A stretch of DNA of 36,747 bases, from contig CANMVX010000037.1 of the NCBI GenBank assembly GCA_947501115.1, forward strand, positions 1 through 36,747. Direction: 5' to 3'. The DNA comes from Haliscomenobacteraceae bacterium. Its GTDB lineage: Bacteria > Bacteroidota > Bacteroidia > Chitinophagales > Saprospiraceae. The notes below the pieces were generated by a model, which saw nothing but the letters and a program-made list of their open reading frames with translations, was not told the origin of the DNA and made no database searches. Positions 16,421-25,442 of the stretch are shown piece by piece (within the stretch, counting starts at the first letter, position 1; each line of letters opens with the position of its first letter). A program made the position numbers and the translations under genes.

Positions 16421-17553
16421 ACATGACAAACAATCTTTTTTTTTCTATGCCTGCTAATGAAAAATTCGTTAAGATATATGTTTTAATTTTTGTCCTTTTC
16501 CAGATAGAGATCATGGCACAGAGTAATTTAAGTACTCCTGTGATGCTACCCGAGGCAGGCGATGTCTTCCACTACGAGGTTGAAAAATCCCCTGCCATAT
16601 TAAACTGGGAGGGAGGAACCAATAAAAGATGGGATTTCAGTTCTTTGCTCTCCCCTGTGACACAAAAAGTTAACTGGCAATCTGCTGGTGCCATACTTAA
16701 GGTTCAGGTAGAAGAAAATATAGAAGGATTTTTCACTAAAGATAAGTCGGAACTGCTCTGGCTGGCTGGGAATGGGCCTGATTTTCTGGGGTATGCTAAA
16801 TTTTCTCAATGGGTTTTCACAGACCCCCTGGTTGAAAAGAAGGCCAATATAAAATATGGTAGCGGTTTTTACGATGAAGCCACTTGTTTTGTAACCTTTT
16901 CAAAACTGAATGCCGATCCCAGTTTTTTAAAGCTATTTACACTACAGCCCGATTCCATACGCATAAAATATACCATAGAACGGCAAACTATATTAGATGG
17001 TTACGGCAAAATGGTGCTGCCTGGTGAAATAATGGATGTACTTCGGGAAAAACGAGTGGATAAATATATCCCTGTGCGGATTGAAACAAAAATAGGACGA
17101 CGATCATGGCAAATACTGAATATCCCACTAAAAAGTTCTCAACGTATTTCTTATCATTTTCATAGTCCCGATTATCGGGAGACGGTGGTTATAGTAAAAA
17201 TGGACCCCACTGAAAACAATCTGAAAGCTGAAAAAATAAGTTTCAGAACGCCATCACCCGAAAGAAATATTTTTCCCATGGGACAAATAAAACCTAATGC
17301 TTATCCGACCCCGAATCCTACCTTAGGCATGGTGCGATTTGATTTTATTTCATTGCCACCAGGAAACTACAAACTCATTATTTGGAATCAATTAGGCGGG
17401 GAACAATTTAGAAAATCTTATGTAATTAAAGATAGATATTTTATGGACAAGATTGATTTAACGGCCTTAAAAAGAGGTTATTACTGGTATGAACTATCCG
17501 ATGCTTCAGGTAATAAGTTCAAACCTCAATCACTGATTGTCATTAGACCTTAA
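16417..17553 (+). CDS. Secreted protein with T9SS type-A sorting domain
   Basis: A 378-residue protein of unknown function. A hydrophobic stretch ending IEIMAQ (about residues 20-34) looks like a signal peptide with an unusually long N-terminal part; a start at a later ATG is possible. The body (about 40-290) shows no domain I recognise. The last 80 residues read like a T9SS type-A C-terminal domain: PNPTLGMVRFDF, then LIIWNQLGGEQFRKS, then IDLTALKRGYYWYEL. That would take it across the outer membrane and anchor or release it at the surface. Its ATG overlaps the TGA of the ABC exporter (ATGA), so the two are translationally linked. Confidence 0.75.
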   Translation: MNMTNNLFFSMPANEKFVKIYVLIFVLFQIEIMAQSNLSTPVMLPEAGDVFHYEVEKSPAILNWEGGTNKRWDFSSLLSPVTQKVNWQSAGAILKVQVEENIEGFFTKDKSELLWLAGNGPDFLGYAKFSQWVFTDPLVEKKANIKYGSGFYDEATCFVTFSKLNADPSFLKLFTLQPDSIRIKYTIERQTILDGYGKMVLPGEIMDVLREKRVDKYIPVRIETKIGRRSWQILNIPLKSSQRISYHFHSPDYRETVVIVKMDPTENNLKAEKISFRTPSPERNIFPMGQIKPNAYPTPNPTLGMVRFDFISLPPGNYKLIIWNQLGGEQFRKSYVIKDRYFMDKIDLTALKRGYYWYELSDASGNKFKPQSLIVIRP

Positions 17554-17607
17554 CCAAAAAAAATCCCCTTTTTACATTTTAACATTATATATATTTCCAT
17601 TTCAATT

Positions 17608-18372
17608 ATGCGCCGATTAATTGTCCTTGTTTTTTTACTGTCATCCTATTTTGTCGAAGGACAGGTAAAAAATCCTGTTATAAGCAGCAACAGAACTGTA
17701 GCAGACGCTATGAAGCAGAGTAGTTCAGAAGGAAAATTATTATTTATATATTTCCATGCTGAATGGGTACAACTCTGTCAGTGGATGAAAACAAAAACCT
17801 TTACAGAGCCGAATTTAGCCCGGTTTTTAAATGAAAATGCCTTATTTCTTGAACTCAATATAGAAACGTCAATAGGAAATGCTGAAAAACAATTTTTCAA
17901 AGTAAACGCATTGCCAACGATGATATTATTTGACGCCTCGGGAAACCAGCTTGTTCGTTTGGATGAGGCCATGAATGCCAGTAATCTGCTATCGAAACTA
18001 AACACCTGGAATTTGGAAGAAAACAAACGGTCACTAACAGGAAATGTGAGTGACAAAAGTGGTTATCAAAGTTTACAACATTTAAACAGGCCTGCGTTAC
18101 TACCCAATCAACCCAATATATTAGAGAATAATGAGACCATTTATTACGGCATAGTCATAAAATATTTCCACCAACACGAGCAGGCGTTTCAATATATGCA
18201 ACAATTTCAGAGACAGGTAGAAAAAAAAGTAATCATAACAGAAAAGGATATAACCAGTGAAATTAAACAGTACCAGATTATCATTAGAAATTTTTCATCT
18301 ATGGAAGAAGCGAGAGCTTACTTACCAAAACTGAGAATGTTAAATATTAATGGAGAGATAATAAAATTATGA
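17608..18372 (+). CDS. Secreted thioredoxin-fold protein with single active-site Cys and SPOR-like domain
   Basis: A 254-residue protein with a signal peptide (about 1-18). Residues 28-135 have a thioredoxin-like pattern: FIYFHAEWVQLCQWM, where the usual CxxC is V54-Q-L-C57, and the cis-proline segment ALPTM (P103). Only the second cysteine remains, so ordinary disulfide exchange is unlikely. Residues about 178-254 show the two-repeat pattern of a SPOR domain (YGIVIKYFHQHEQAFQYM, then YQIIIRNFSSMEEARAYLPKL). SPOR domains bind peptidoglycan lacking stem peptides, which would place the protein at the cell wall. The domain calls are by pattern and the SPOR call is less sure. It lies between two T9SS cargo genes. 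Confidence 0.65.
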   Translation: MRRLIVLVFLLSSYFVEGQVKNPVISSNRTVADAMKQSSSEGKLLFIYFHAEWVQLCQWMKTKTFTEPNLARFLNENALFLELNIETSIGNAEKQFFKVNALPTMILFDASGNQLVRLDEAMNASNLLSKLNTWNLEENKRSLTGNVSDKSGYQSLQHLNRPALLPNQPNILENNETIYYGIVIKYFHQHEQAFQYMQQFQRQVEKKVIITEKDITSEIKQYQIIIRNFSSMEEARAYLPKLRMLNINGEIIKL

Positions 18373-18392
18373 AGTCAAAAAAACAATCATAA

Positions 18393-18424
18393 TTGGTAAA
18401 AAGCTAAGTTATGACGTACTTTTG
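18393..18424 (+). promoter_or_regulatory. Promoter of the SprB-like adhesin gene
   Basis: TTG (18393-18395), 21 bases, then TACTTTTG (18417-18424). Transcription should start near 18430. The TTG at 18422 therefore cannot be a start codon, which supports the ATG at 18509. Confidence 0.7.
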
Positions 18425-18508
18425 CCCCTTAAATCATCGTTTCAAATACATTCATTCATTTCACAAAACCAAATTAAGCTAAAAGTCTTAATCAGGAAAA
18501 TTGAATCC

Positions 18509-21500
18509 ATGCGCATTACTTCCATTTTACTTTTGATTGCCCTGCCAATAATCCTTTTAGGTCAATCACCTATCTTTCTGCCTGTTGAGTTTAACAAATC
18601 CCAAAGTAGTATTTCTGGTTTACGAATGGCCTGCGACAATTTTGCTGGTACCTTTCGTTTAGGAAATAGTGCGCCGACCAATAAAAGTACGGCCACTTCG
18701 GACAGAAAGCATATTTATCTATGTAAAAACGACTCCGTATCCATTGTTCATAATGGTGATTTCAGGCTTTCAGGTGACCCGAAACCACTAACGCCTGCTG
18801 GCATTGGGTATATTATGTACCAGTGTAACCCTGTAGGGCCAACAGGTTTAGGGCTAGCTAATATTTTAACGGATCCATGTTTATTAACAAAAGCAGCTGT
18901 CGGTAGTACATTTACCTCCAAAACGGAAGGACTTTGGATGGTAAAAGAAAAAATAAATGGAGACCTGACTTTTTTCAATCAAGGTCAACTACAGGCTTCT
19001 TTTAATTCGGGAGGACCAATAAGCTATTGGTTTGCACCAGCTACTTTAGATGATTTTAGTGGAAAAAAGTATGAGACAGCTACTGGTTCAACGGTAGCAG
19101 GAGCTTGTGTTAATGTAAATATAACGGAAGCCATTCGGGTTACTTATCTTAATCCAGTCATTATTGAGGAGGTTACTAAAAATTGTATAGTTAATAATTG
19201 CGTAACCCGTATAGTTGTAAAAGGGGGATTACCTGAATTTAATGGTAGCCTTTACAATAAAATTTCAATTATAAATAAAAATAATGCCAATATAAAAGGC
19301 AAAATAATAAGCAGCAATTTATATAAGCACAATGATACTTTAGAAATATTTGTTCCTGTACCTGGAGAATACATTATCACTGCTACAGATGAATACAGCT
19401 GTGATGGAAATATTACCTTAGATATTACTACCTGTCCATCGACTACATTCACCCTACCTAAACAAAATTCAAAGTTTGGTGACGAAATTTGTATTCCAGT
19501 CACTGCCTCCAAAGTCACGGATGCAGTTTCCTTAACTTTAGGGGTTACCTGGGACAATACTGTTTTAAAATTTAAGAGTTTAAATACGAATAATACTAAA
19601 CTAGCAGGCATTGGAACAAGTGACATAAGTTACAGCCCAATATCTAACGACATTAAAATTTCGTATTTTAAATCGGGAGGCGCGCCATTTTCATTGAATG
19701 ATGGTGACCTATTATTTAATGTATGCCTTGAAGTTATTGGAGCAGACGGAAAATCGAGTCCATTGACCTTTATAAATTTAGGCACTGCACCATCACCATT
19801 GGAAGATGATTGTGGGAAGCCAATGGGTTTTCAATATTCAAACGGACAGGTAAACGTTACTAATGAAATTTTATTTGTTGATGTTAAAGTAGATAGTATT
19901 CCTTGCCAGAATGTGGGAAATAACACAGGAGGTTTCGAGGTAACCGTAACAGGAGGGACTGCGCCTTATAAGGTAAACTGGTTAAATAAAGATGACAATA
20001 CCACAGGATCTATCAATATAAACGGTTTGGATGGCAAAACCATTATTACAGGTTTAAAAGCGGGAAATTATCTTTTAACCATTACAGATTCTGCCCCTAC
20101 GCCAAACTCTTCAACCAAAGAAAGAGAAATTCCACCATCGAGAAATTTTGTTGTCAGATTGGATATTATCAAAGACATCATTTGTAATAATGATAGCAAT
20201 GGGGAGCTTAAAGCAACTATATTGATTGATGCTCAAGAGGAAAATGATTTAACTAATTTTGATTTTACCTGGAGCAATGATCCTACCGTAAAAACTAATT
20301 TTCAAAAAGATTTAGCCGCGTCATTCAGCGCTTATACAGTTACTGTTAGAGATAATTTTGGATGTGTAGCGCAAGCGTCCGAAAATCTAACTAATCCAAC
20401 CAGATTGAATATTACTACTTCATCGCTTACCAAAGCTACCTGTTCTGGCGTTGCGGACGGGGAAGCTGTAATCACAGTAAGTGGAGGTATCAGACCTGCA
20501 ACAGGATACACATTAAAATGGGCAGATCAAGCATCCTTCTTTCAAGGAACCTCTGCGTTAAGACCTAACTTGTTACCTGGTACATATATCATTTCTATGG
20601 AGGATGCCAGGGGGTGTCAAAAATCAGCGCCTGTAATCGTTGATGTGGTTAAAAAACTAGACTTTGACATCACTGGTGTGGATGCCAGTTGCTTAGGAAA
20701 ATGCGATGGAAAGGCTATTATTGTGGTCGCTTCGTCGGCTACGGGCATCCCTTCATTTAATATTAGTTCAGGATTAAGTGTTCCAACTGGTAGCGGCATC
20801 AACTACCTATTTTCTGGCTTATGTTCAGGCAGTTATAACGTTACGATGTTGAGTTCTGAAGCGGGGAAACAATGTTCTTTTGAAAAAACGGTGGTTATCA
20901 AGGATCCTGCTGTATTGAAAATAGATACGATAACCTATACTCAAGAATCCTGTACTGCGGGCGGCGGTAAGGATGGAAAAATTAAAGTAGCGGCAAAGGG
21001 TGGCGTAAGTCCTTATGCCTATAATTGGGCCAGTGCGACGACCAGTAATTTATCAGATAGTTCTGCTGTTGTGAATCTAACCAAAGGGACATATACCGTC
21101 ACCGTAAAAGACGGTGCGGGATGTGAAGTTCCCTTTGCATTTGGTATAACTTCCCGCACTCCGCCTAAAATCACTGAATTGAACAAGTCTTTTGTCAGTT
21201 GTATTGGAAATACGGACGGAAAATTATCGATAAAGGCCACGGCGGGCGATTCACCCATAAGCACCTATACCTGGAGTAATGGTGTGAGCGGACAATTTCT
21301 CAATGCTTTATCGGTTGGAACTTATAAAGTTACCGTAACGGGTAGTGATGGATGCTCAGTGGATAGTTCCGTTCAGGTTTTAAATCCTGACCCATTCAAG
21401 CTATCAGATACCAAAACATTTGAACCAACCTGTGTAGGCAAGGCAGACGGCCGCATCGTCATTACACCAACAGGCGGAACGGCGCCTTACAAAATAACGT

Positions 21501-23170
21501 GGGAAAATAGCACTCAAACAGGCACCTCACTTATTAATATAAGTAAGGGAACCTATCGATTTAATCTCGTAGATGCTAACAACTGTCCTACCTTCAGTCA
21601 GAATATTGTATTGGTCGATGCCCCTGAGATACTCATTACTATGAGCAGTTTAACGGAAGTCAGTTGTTACACTGGAACACAAGACGGAAAAGCTACAGCG
21701 ACAGCGAGGTATAGTGACGGGAAAGCGGGAACCTTCGATTTTGAATGGAGTAGCGGGGAAAGTCAGGCGGCTTCAACCAGTAGCACCGCTTTAAAATTAA
21801 GGTCAAATCTTAATACCTTGACGGTAACAGATAACAATTTGTGCAAAAAAATTGAAAGCGTAAATATTCCCTTACCACCAGTTATCGTTGCTAATGCGAC
21901 GGTTAAACCAGTAACTTGTTTTGGATTAGGTGATGGTGCCGTAGATTTGGCCCCAACGGGAGGAAGAGGTACATTTACTTTTGTGTGGAATACAGGCTCG
22001 ACTTCATCGTCCATTAACAACATGAAAAATGGTGATTATACGGTAACTATTACTGACGGAAATAAATGTACCATACAGGAAAAGGTAACCGTTACCGAAC
22101 CTGCTCAATTATTACTGGCTTTAGACACAAAAAACACAAAAAATGTCAGTTGCCCTGGCTTATCTGATGGCGTTTTAGTGTTTAAGTTAACCAATGAAAC
22201 GGGAATTAATCCTTTAGGAGCCACTCCCTACCAATGGTCCACAGATGCGGGAGTAGCGAGTTCCAGTAACAGTAAAGATAAATTACCTGCTGGTACATAC
22301 CGCATCACTGTGACAGACAGTAAAGGCTGTCAAGATCAAATCCAACATATATTTACCACACCTGATCCAATCATTGCTTTTTTCAATCCGGTGAATCCTC
22401 CTTTATGCCATGGTACCACTACCACGTTATCGGTAAAGAGCGTTAGTGGTGGAAACGGATTAAAATTATCAGATTACGTTTTCAGTGTAAATAACAGTGG
22501 CATTAGTTTTCCTGTGGACCAAAAAATACAAATTTTTGCTGGCAGGACCATCATTCAAGTGGAGGACTATCTTGGATGTACTTACACGGAAACCATTGAT
22601 GTAAGCTCCCCCCTACCCTTACTTGTAGAATTTAACCCAGGCAGTATAAACATTCCACTGGGTGACACTGCAACACAGCTAAAGCCTGCCATTCAAACAT
22701 CTAACCCCATAAGAACTTATAAATGGACACCAAGTGTGGGATTATCTTCTGCCAGCATAGCCAATCCTACCATTCGGGACTTATATGGTGATCAAAAATT
22801 TAATCTGGAAGTTACCGATATAAATGGTTGCAAGAGCAATGGGAACATTCAGATATTAGTGGATCGGAATTATTCTGTGTTCATACCTAATGTTTTTTCA
22901 CCTAACGGGGATGGTATCAATGATGAATTGAGGATACATTCTTGTTTAGGCGTCAAAGAAGTAACCAATTTCAGGATATTTGACCGTTGGGGGAACCTGA
23001 TAAAGTCGATAAATACGGTGCCCATTGATTGTGAAGGAGGGACTATATTATGGGACGGAAGTTATACAACGAGAGCAGCCAACGTGGGTAGTTACGTTTA
23101 TAGCTTTGAAGTATTATTCCTTGATGGCTACAGGCGCCCTTATTCCGGCGACTTCGTTATCATAAAATAA
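18509..23170 (+). CDS. Giant SprB-repeat adhesin with T9SS type-B (gliding motility) C-terminal domain
   Basis: A 1553-residue surface protein. A signal peptide (1-19, ending LLGQ) is followed by a region with scattered cysteines (about 40-310) and a cohesin-like stretch (about 314-452, with DEICIPVTAS and a WDNTVLKF strand). Ten SprB-type repeats of roughly 75-110 residues follow (about 459-1345). Most have C...DG near the start, GG..PY or similar, W..., and G.Y.vtv.D..GC at the end. The last 95 residues hold VFIPNVFSPNGDGINDELRI, FRIFDRWGNLI and WDG, the CHU_C/type-B sorting domain that T9SS uses. SprB in Flavobacterium is a mobile gliding adhesin; whether this cell glides is not shown. It has its own promoter and ends at a strong terminator. 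Confidence 0.88.
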   Translation: MRITSILLLIALPIILLGQSPIFLPVEFNKSQSSISGLRMACDNFAGTFRLGNSAPTNKSTATSDRKHIYLCKNDSVSIVHNGDFRLSGDPKPLTPAGIGYIMYQCNPVGPTGLGLANILTDPCLLTKAAVGSTFTSKTEGLWMVKEKINGDLTFFNQGQLQASFNSGGPISYWFAPATLDDFSGKKYETATGSTVAGACVNVNITEAIRVTYLNPVIIEEVTKNCIVNNCVTRIVVKGGLPEFNGSLYNKISIINKNNANIKGKIISSNLYKHNDTLEIFVPVPGEYIITATDEYSCDGNITLDITTCPSTTFTLPKQNSKFGDEICIPVTASKVTDAVSLTLGVTWDNTVLKFKSLNTNNTKLAGIGTSDISYSPISNDIKISYFKSGGAPFSLNDGDLLFNVCLEVIGADGKSSPLTFINLGTAPSPLEDDCGKPMGFQYSNGQVNVTNEILFVDVKVDSIPCQNVGNNTGGFEVTVTGGTAPYKVNWLNKDDNTTGSININGLDGKTIITGLKAGNYLLTITDSAPTPNSSTKEREIPPSRNFVVRLDIIKDIICNNDSNGELKATILIDAQEENDLTNFDFTWSNDPTVKTNFQKDLAASFSAYTVTVRDNFGCVAQASENLTNPTRLNITTSSLTKATCSGVADGEAVITVSGGIRPATGYTLKWADQASFFQGTSALRPNLLPGTYIISMEDARGCQKSAPVIVDVVKKLDFDITGVDASCLGKCDGKAIIVVASSATGIPSFNISSGLSVPTGSGINYLFSGLCSGSYNVTMLSSEAGKQCSFEKTVVIKDPAVLKIDTITYTQESCTAGGGKDGKIKVAAKGGVSPYAYNWASATTSNLSDSSAVVNLTKGTYTVTVKDGAGCEVPFAFGITSRTPPKITELNKSFVSCIGNTDGKLSIKATAGDSPISTYTWSNGVSGQFLNALSVGTYKVTVTGSDGCSVDSSVQVLNPDPFKLSDTKTFEPTCVGKADGRIVITPTGGTAPYKITWENSTQTGTSLINISKGTYRFNLVDANNCPTFSQNIVLVDAPEILITMSSLTEVSCYTGTQDGKATATARYSDGKAGTFDFEWSSGESQAASTSSTALKLRSNLNTLTVTDNNLCKKIESVNIPLPPVIVANATVKPVTCFGLGDGAVDLAPTGGRGTFTFVWNTGSTSSSINNMKNGDYTVTITDGNKCTIQEKVTVTEPAQLLLALDTKNTKNVSCPGLSDGVLVFKLTNETGINPLGATPYQWSTDAGVASSSNSKDKLPAGTYRITVTDSKGCQDQIQHIFTTPDPIIAFFNPVNPPLCHGTTTTLSVKSVSGGNGLKLSDYVFSVNNSGISFPVDQKIQIFAGRTIIQVEDYLGCTYTETIDVSSPLPLLVEFNPGSINIPLGDTATQLKPAIQTSNPIRTYKWTPSVGLSSASIANPTIRDLYGDQKFNLEVTDINGCKSNGNIQILVDRNYSVFIPNVFSPNGDGINDELRIHSCLGVKEVTNFRIFDRWGNLIKSINTVPIDCEGGTILWDGSYTTRAANVGSYVYSFEVLFLDGYRRPYSGDFVIIK

Positions 23171-23174
23171 TATA

Positions 23175-23660
23175 CTGGCATTTTTCCGTGAATAAAGAAA
23201 TTGAATGGAGTGTTGGAACGATAAATATGTTCCAACGCTCCATTTTGCTATTTGCATATTTATTTCAAGCCCATTTTCTTTACAATCTCACACTTTTAAA
23301 TGATGATTTAAATAATATGAGTTCCGGTTCTTAGTCAGATATATTTTTCTTATTAGATACCAAGTAATATTCTCCATAATTTTAATGCTGGTTTTGCTGC
23401 CATTAATTAGTAATCTGTTCCCACTTCATATAAATTATTACTTTCGCCTGAACGTGCTATCTCACCGTAAAATCAATACTCGTGCTATTCTTCACCTTAT
23501 AGGCCAGTTTATCAGGCACTATACAAAGTGTTTATGCTCAACTGCATCCATATTATTGCAGAGCTTATTCGCTGTTGGCGGATTAAATATTAAGGACTTG
23601 CCAGAAATAAATGCAACGATTTGAACCTTTAAGTAGAACTACTTAACTCAAAAATGCCAG
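23175..23660. other. Gene-free interval framed by an 11-bp inverted repeat
   Basis: CTGGCATTTTT at 23175-23185 and AAAAATGCCAG at 23650-23660 are exact inverted repeats framing almost the whole space between the two converging cargo genes. Inside are the adhesin terminator and about 400 bases with no gene I can support. One minus-strand stretch near 23462-23530 reads VPDKLAYKVKNSTSIDFTVR then stop, preceded closely by another stop, and may be a remnant of a gene. Confidence 0.4.
23204..23246 (+). terminator. Terminator of the giant adhesin gene
   Basis: AATGGAG-t-GTTGGAAC (23204-23219) pairs with GTTCCAAC-g-CTCCATT (23229-23244) around a 9-base loop, giving a 16-bp stem including one T-G pair. 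A short T run closes it. It lies 33 bases after the adhesin stop codon. Confidence 0.8.
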
Positions 23661-23678
23661 GTATTTAAAAGTATAACC

Positions 23679-24902
23679 TTAGTTCATGACCAGCACCGTG
23701 GTTGATTTGGTTATTGTGTCCCCTTTGCACTGATGGAGCACCAGCACACGATATACTCCGGCCTGCACCGTCTGCCCGTTATACGTACCGTCCCATTGAT
23801 CACCTGATTTAGTGGTAGAGAAGATTTTATTTCCCCATCTATCCCAAATTTCAAAAGAGATCAGTGACGTTATGATTCTTGGATTACTTAGCCCAAAGGA
23901 ATCATTCAGTCCATCCCCGTTTGGGGTAAATGCTTTAGGTAAAAAAGCTTCATCGCATTTCAAATCATTGGGATCGATGACCACTATTCTAAAAGAGTCG
24001 GTGGCAATACAGGGCGTTGAGGCATCTTTAAGTTCCAGTTTGTAGGTAAAATTCCCTGATGCGAGTGGCGAAATGACAGGTTCTTTAATGGTGGGGTCAC
24101 TCACCCAAAAACTGGGGGACCAGGTGAAATCAGTAGCACAGGTTGGGGATAGCTGAGTAACCACATCGTCTCCCACATAAACTATATCATTATCGTTAAC
24201 AATATTATCAACGGGTTGATATAATTTTCCAATTTCTGATTCCAGGAGGGCGCGGTTATAGAAGCGTAAATCGTCCATAAGGCCATTGAAACCAATTTCA
24301 TTGGCACCGTAACAAGTACTTCCGCCTACGACTAAATTTCCATTATTGAGGACATTCACGCGAGAGGCAGAGGTTTGCTCTGACACCAGAACGCCATTAT
24401 AATAGAGTCTTATTTTTGACGCATTCCTGGCAATTGTGATATGATGCCAGCATTGACCTTTAGGTAATTCATAAATGATATTGACCTGTTTATTGATCCC
24501 TTCTGTGAGAGCTACATTAAGATTTCCGGTAAGCGGTCTAAAACGAACCACCAGAGAATTATCCACCAGGCAGTCGCTGCGTTTTTTTGACAAGAGATAT
24601 TGAATACCCTTATCATTCCCCACTTTAAAATAAAAACTAACGGTAAAATCTTCTGTATCGAATTCAGAATTTACCGCTCCAATAATATTTACGAGGCTGG
24701 CATTTCCCGAAAAGCGAATCGCCTCATTGAGCGGCCCACAAACATAATCAACGCCATTATTTCCAATAGCATCATTTGAAAGATTACCTGTATCATCTTT
24801 CAGATTTTTGTTAAAAGGGTAATAAGCGACGAGACCAGCTCTCGTTTGAGCTGAAATATTAGTAAAGAAACATATCACAAGCAAGCCTACAAAAAGACGC
24901 AT
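23679..24902 (-). CDS. LamG-domain surface protein with T9SS type-B sorting domain
   Basis: A 407-residue protein. A signal peptide (1-18, ending ISAQ) is followed by a laminin-G/concanavalin-like domain (about 22-230). That domain opens with LVAYYPFNKNLKDDTGN and contains WHHITIARNASKIRLYYNGVLV and GLMDDLRFYNRAL, marks of the LamG_3 family that often binds carbohydrates. A middle immunoglobulin-like stretch (about 235-310) leads to a CHU_C/type-B sorting domain (about 318-407: FLPKAFTPNGDGLNDSFG, FEIWDRWGNKIF, WDGTYNG, AGVYRVLV). It should be exported by T9SS. It converges with the SprB-like adhesin gene. The ligand is unknown. Confidence 0.85.
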   Translation of the reverse strand: MRLFVGLLVICFFTNISAQTRAGLVAYYPFNKNLKDDTGNLSNDAIGNNGVDYVCGPLNEAIRFSGNASLVNIIGAVNSEFDTEDFTVSFYFKVGNDKGIQYLLSKKRSDCLVDNSLVVRFRPLTGNLNVALTEGINKQVNIIYELPKGQCWHHITIARNASKIRLYYNGVLVSEQTSASRVNVLNNGNLVVGGSTCYGANEIGFNGLMDDLRFYNRALLESEIGKLYQPVDNIVNDNDIVYVGDDVVTQLSPTCATDFTWSPSFWVSDPTIKEPVISPLASGNFTYKLELKDASTPCIATDSFRIVVIDPNDLKCDEAFLPKAFTPNGDGLNDSFGLSNPRIITSLISFEIWDRWGNKIFSTTKSGDQWDGTYNGQTVQAGVYRVLVLHQCKGDTITKSTTVLVMN

Positions 24903-24927
24903 AGAGGAAATCGTTACGGATTGACAA

Positions 24928-25233
24928 TTATTTTAGGGAATCAAAAATGGCAGGTGAGAAAGCATCCATCATTCGGGTAGTTTCTCTTTCCTCCGCTTCC
25001 ATAGACATTTCGAGTGCCTTATTTACCGTCAGGGTTAAAAGGCTTTCGAGTTCTGATAATGACGCTTCCTTCATCATTTCCTCATTGATGTGAATGTTTG
25101 TTATATTTCTATTTCCATCGGCAGACACTTCAATCATTTGATTGTCGGAGATGGCTACGATCGCAATATTACTTAAATTTTCAAGTACAGACTGCTGCAC
25201 CTCCATCATCTCATCAAATATTAGCTTTGACAT
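24928..25233 (-). CDS. YbaB/EbfC family nucleoid-associated protein
   Basis: A 101-residue protein with the YbaB/EbfC pattern: an N-terminal helix, a strand region with ISDNQMIEVSADGNRNITNIHIN (about 29-51), and a long C-terminal helix rich in glutamate and methionine (about 55-93). YbaB proteins form dimers that bind DNA with little sequence preference; many genomes place the gene next to dnaX and recR, but neither is here. It lies 25 bases upstream of the LamG protein gene on the same strand and is divergent from tatC. Confidence in the family is good although the sequence is diverged. Confidence 0.75.
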   Translation of the reverse strand: MSKLIFDEMMEVQQSVLENLSNIAIVAISDNQMIEVSADGNRNITNIHINEEMMKEASLSELESLLTLTVNKALEMSMEAEERETTRMMDAFSPAIFDSLK

Positions 25234-25383
25234 AATTTGTTTTATTTAATAATAACCACAATGTACAGTAATTAAAGTCAACCTTCAACCATTTTGGGCT
25301 TCTACTGTATAAATGTTAAACGAAGTTATTTCAATTTTAATGTAATCAACATAATTAATGTGAAACTTTAGGGCAAATTTTAA

Positions 25384-25391
25384 TAGATTTG
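25384..25391 (+). promoter_or_regulatory. -7 box before tatC
   Basis: TAGATTTG fits TAnnTTTG; no clear TTG is seen 20 bases upstream. A transcript would start near 25397, so the TTG at 25395 is unlikely to be the tatC start codon. Confidence 0.45.
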
Positions 25392-25442
25392 TGATTGCGA
25401 AACAAAAATACCACAGTGAAAAAAAAACAAGAAGAGAAAGAC

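Noticed and set aside
17166-17180. 15-base palindrome TCCCGATTATCGGGA inside the type-A cargo gene
   Set aside because: It is short, within codons, has no flanking regulatory context, and can be expected by chance in a window of this size.
23385-23624. Open reading frame of 79 codons between the converging cargo genes
   Set aside because: No known motif, signal peptide or good start context; it lies in a low-complexity gene-free interval.
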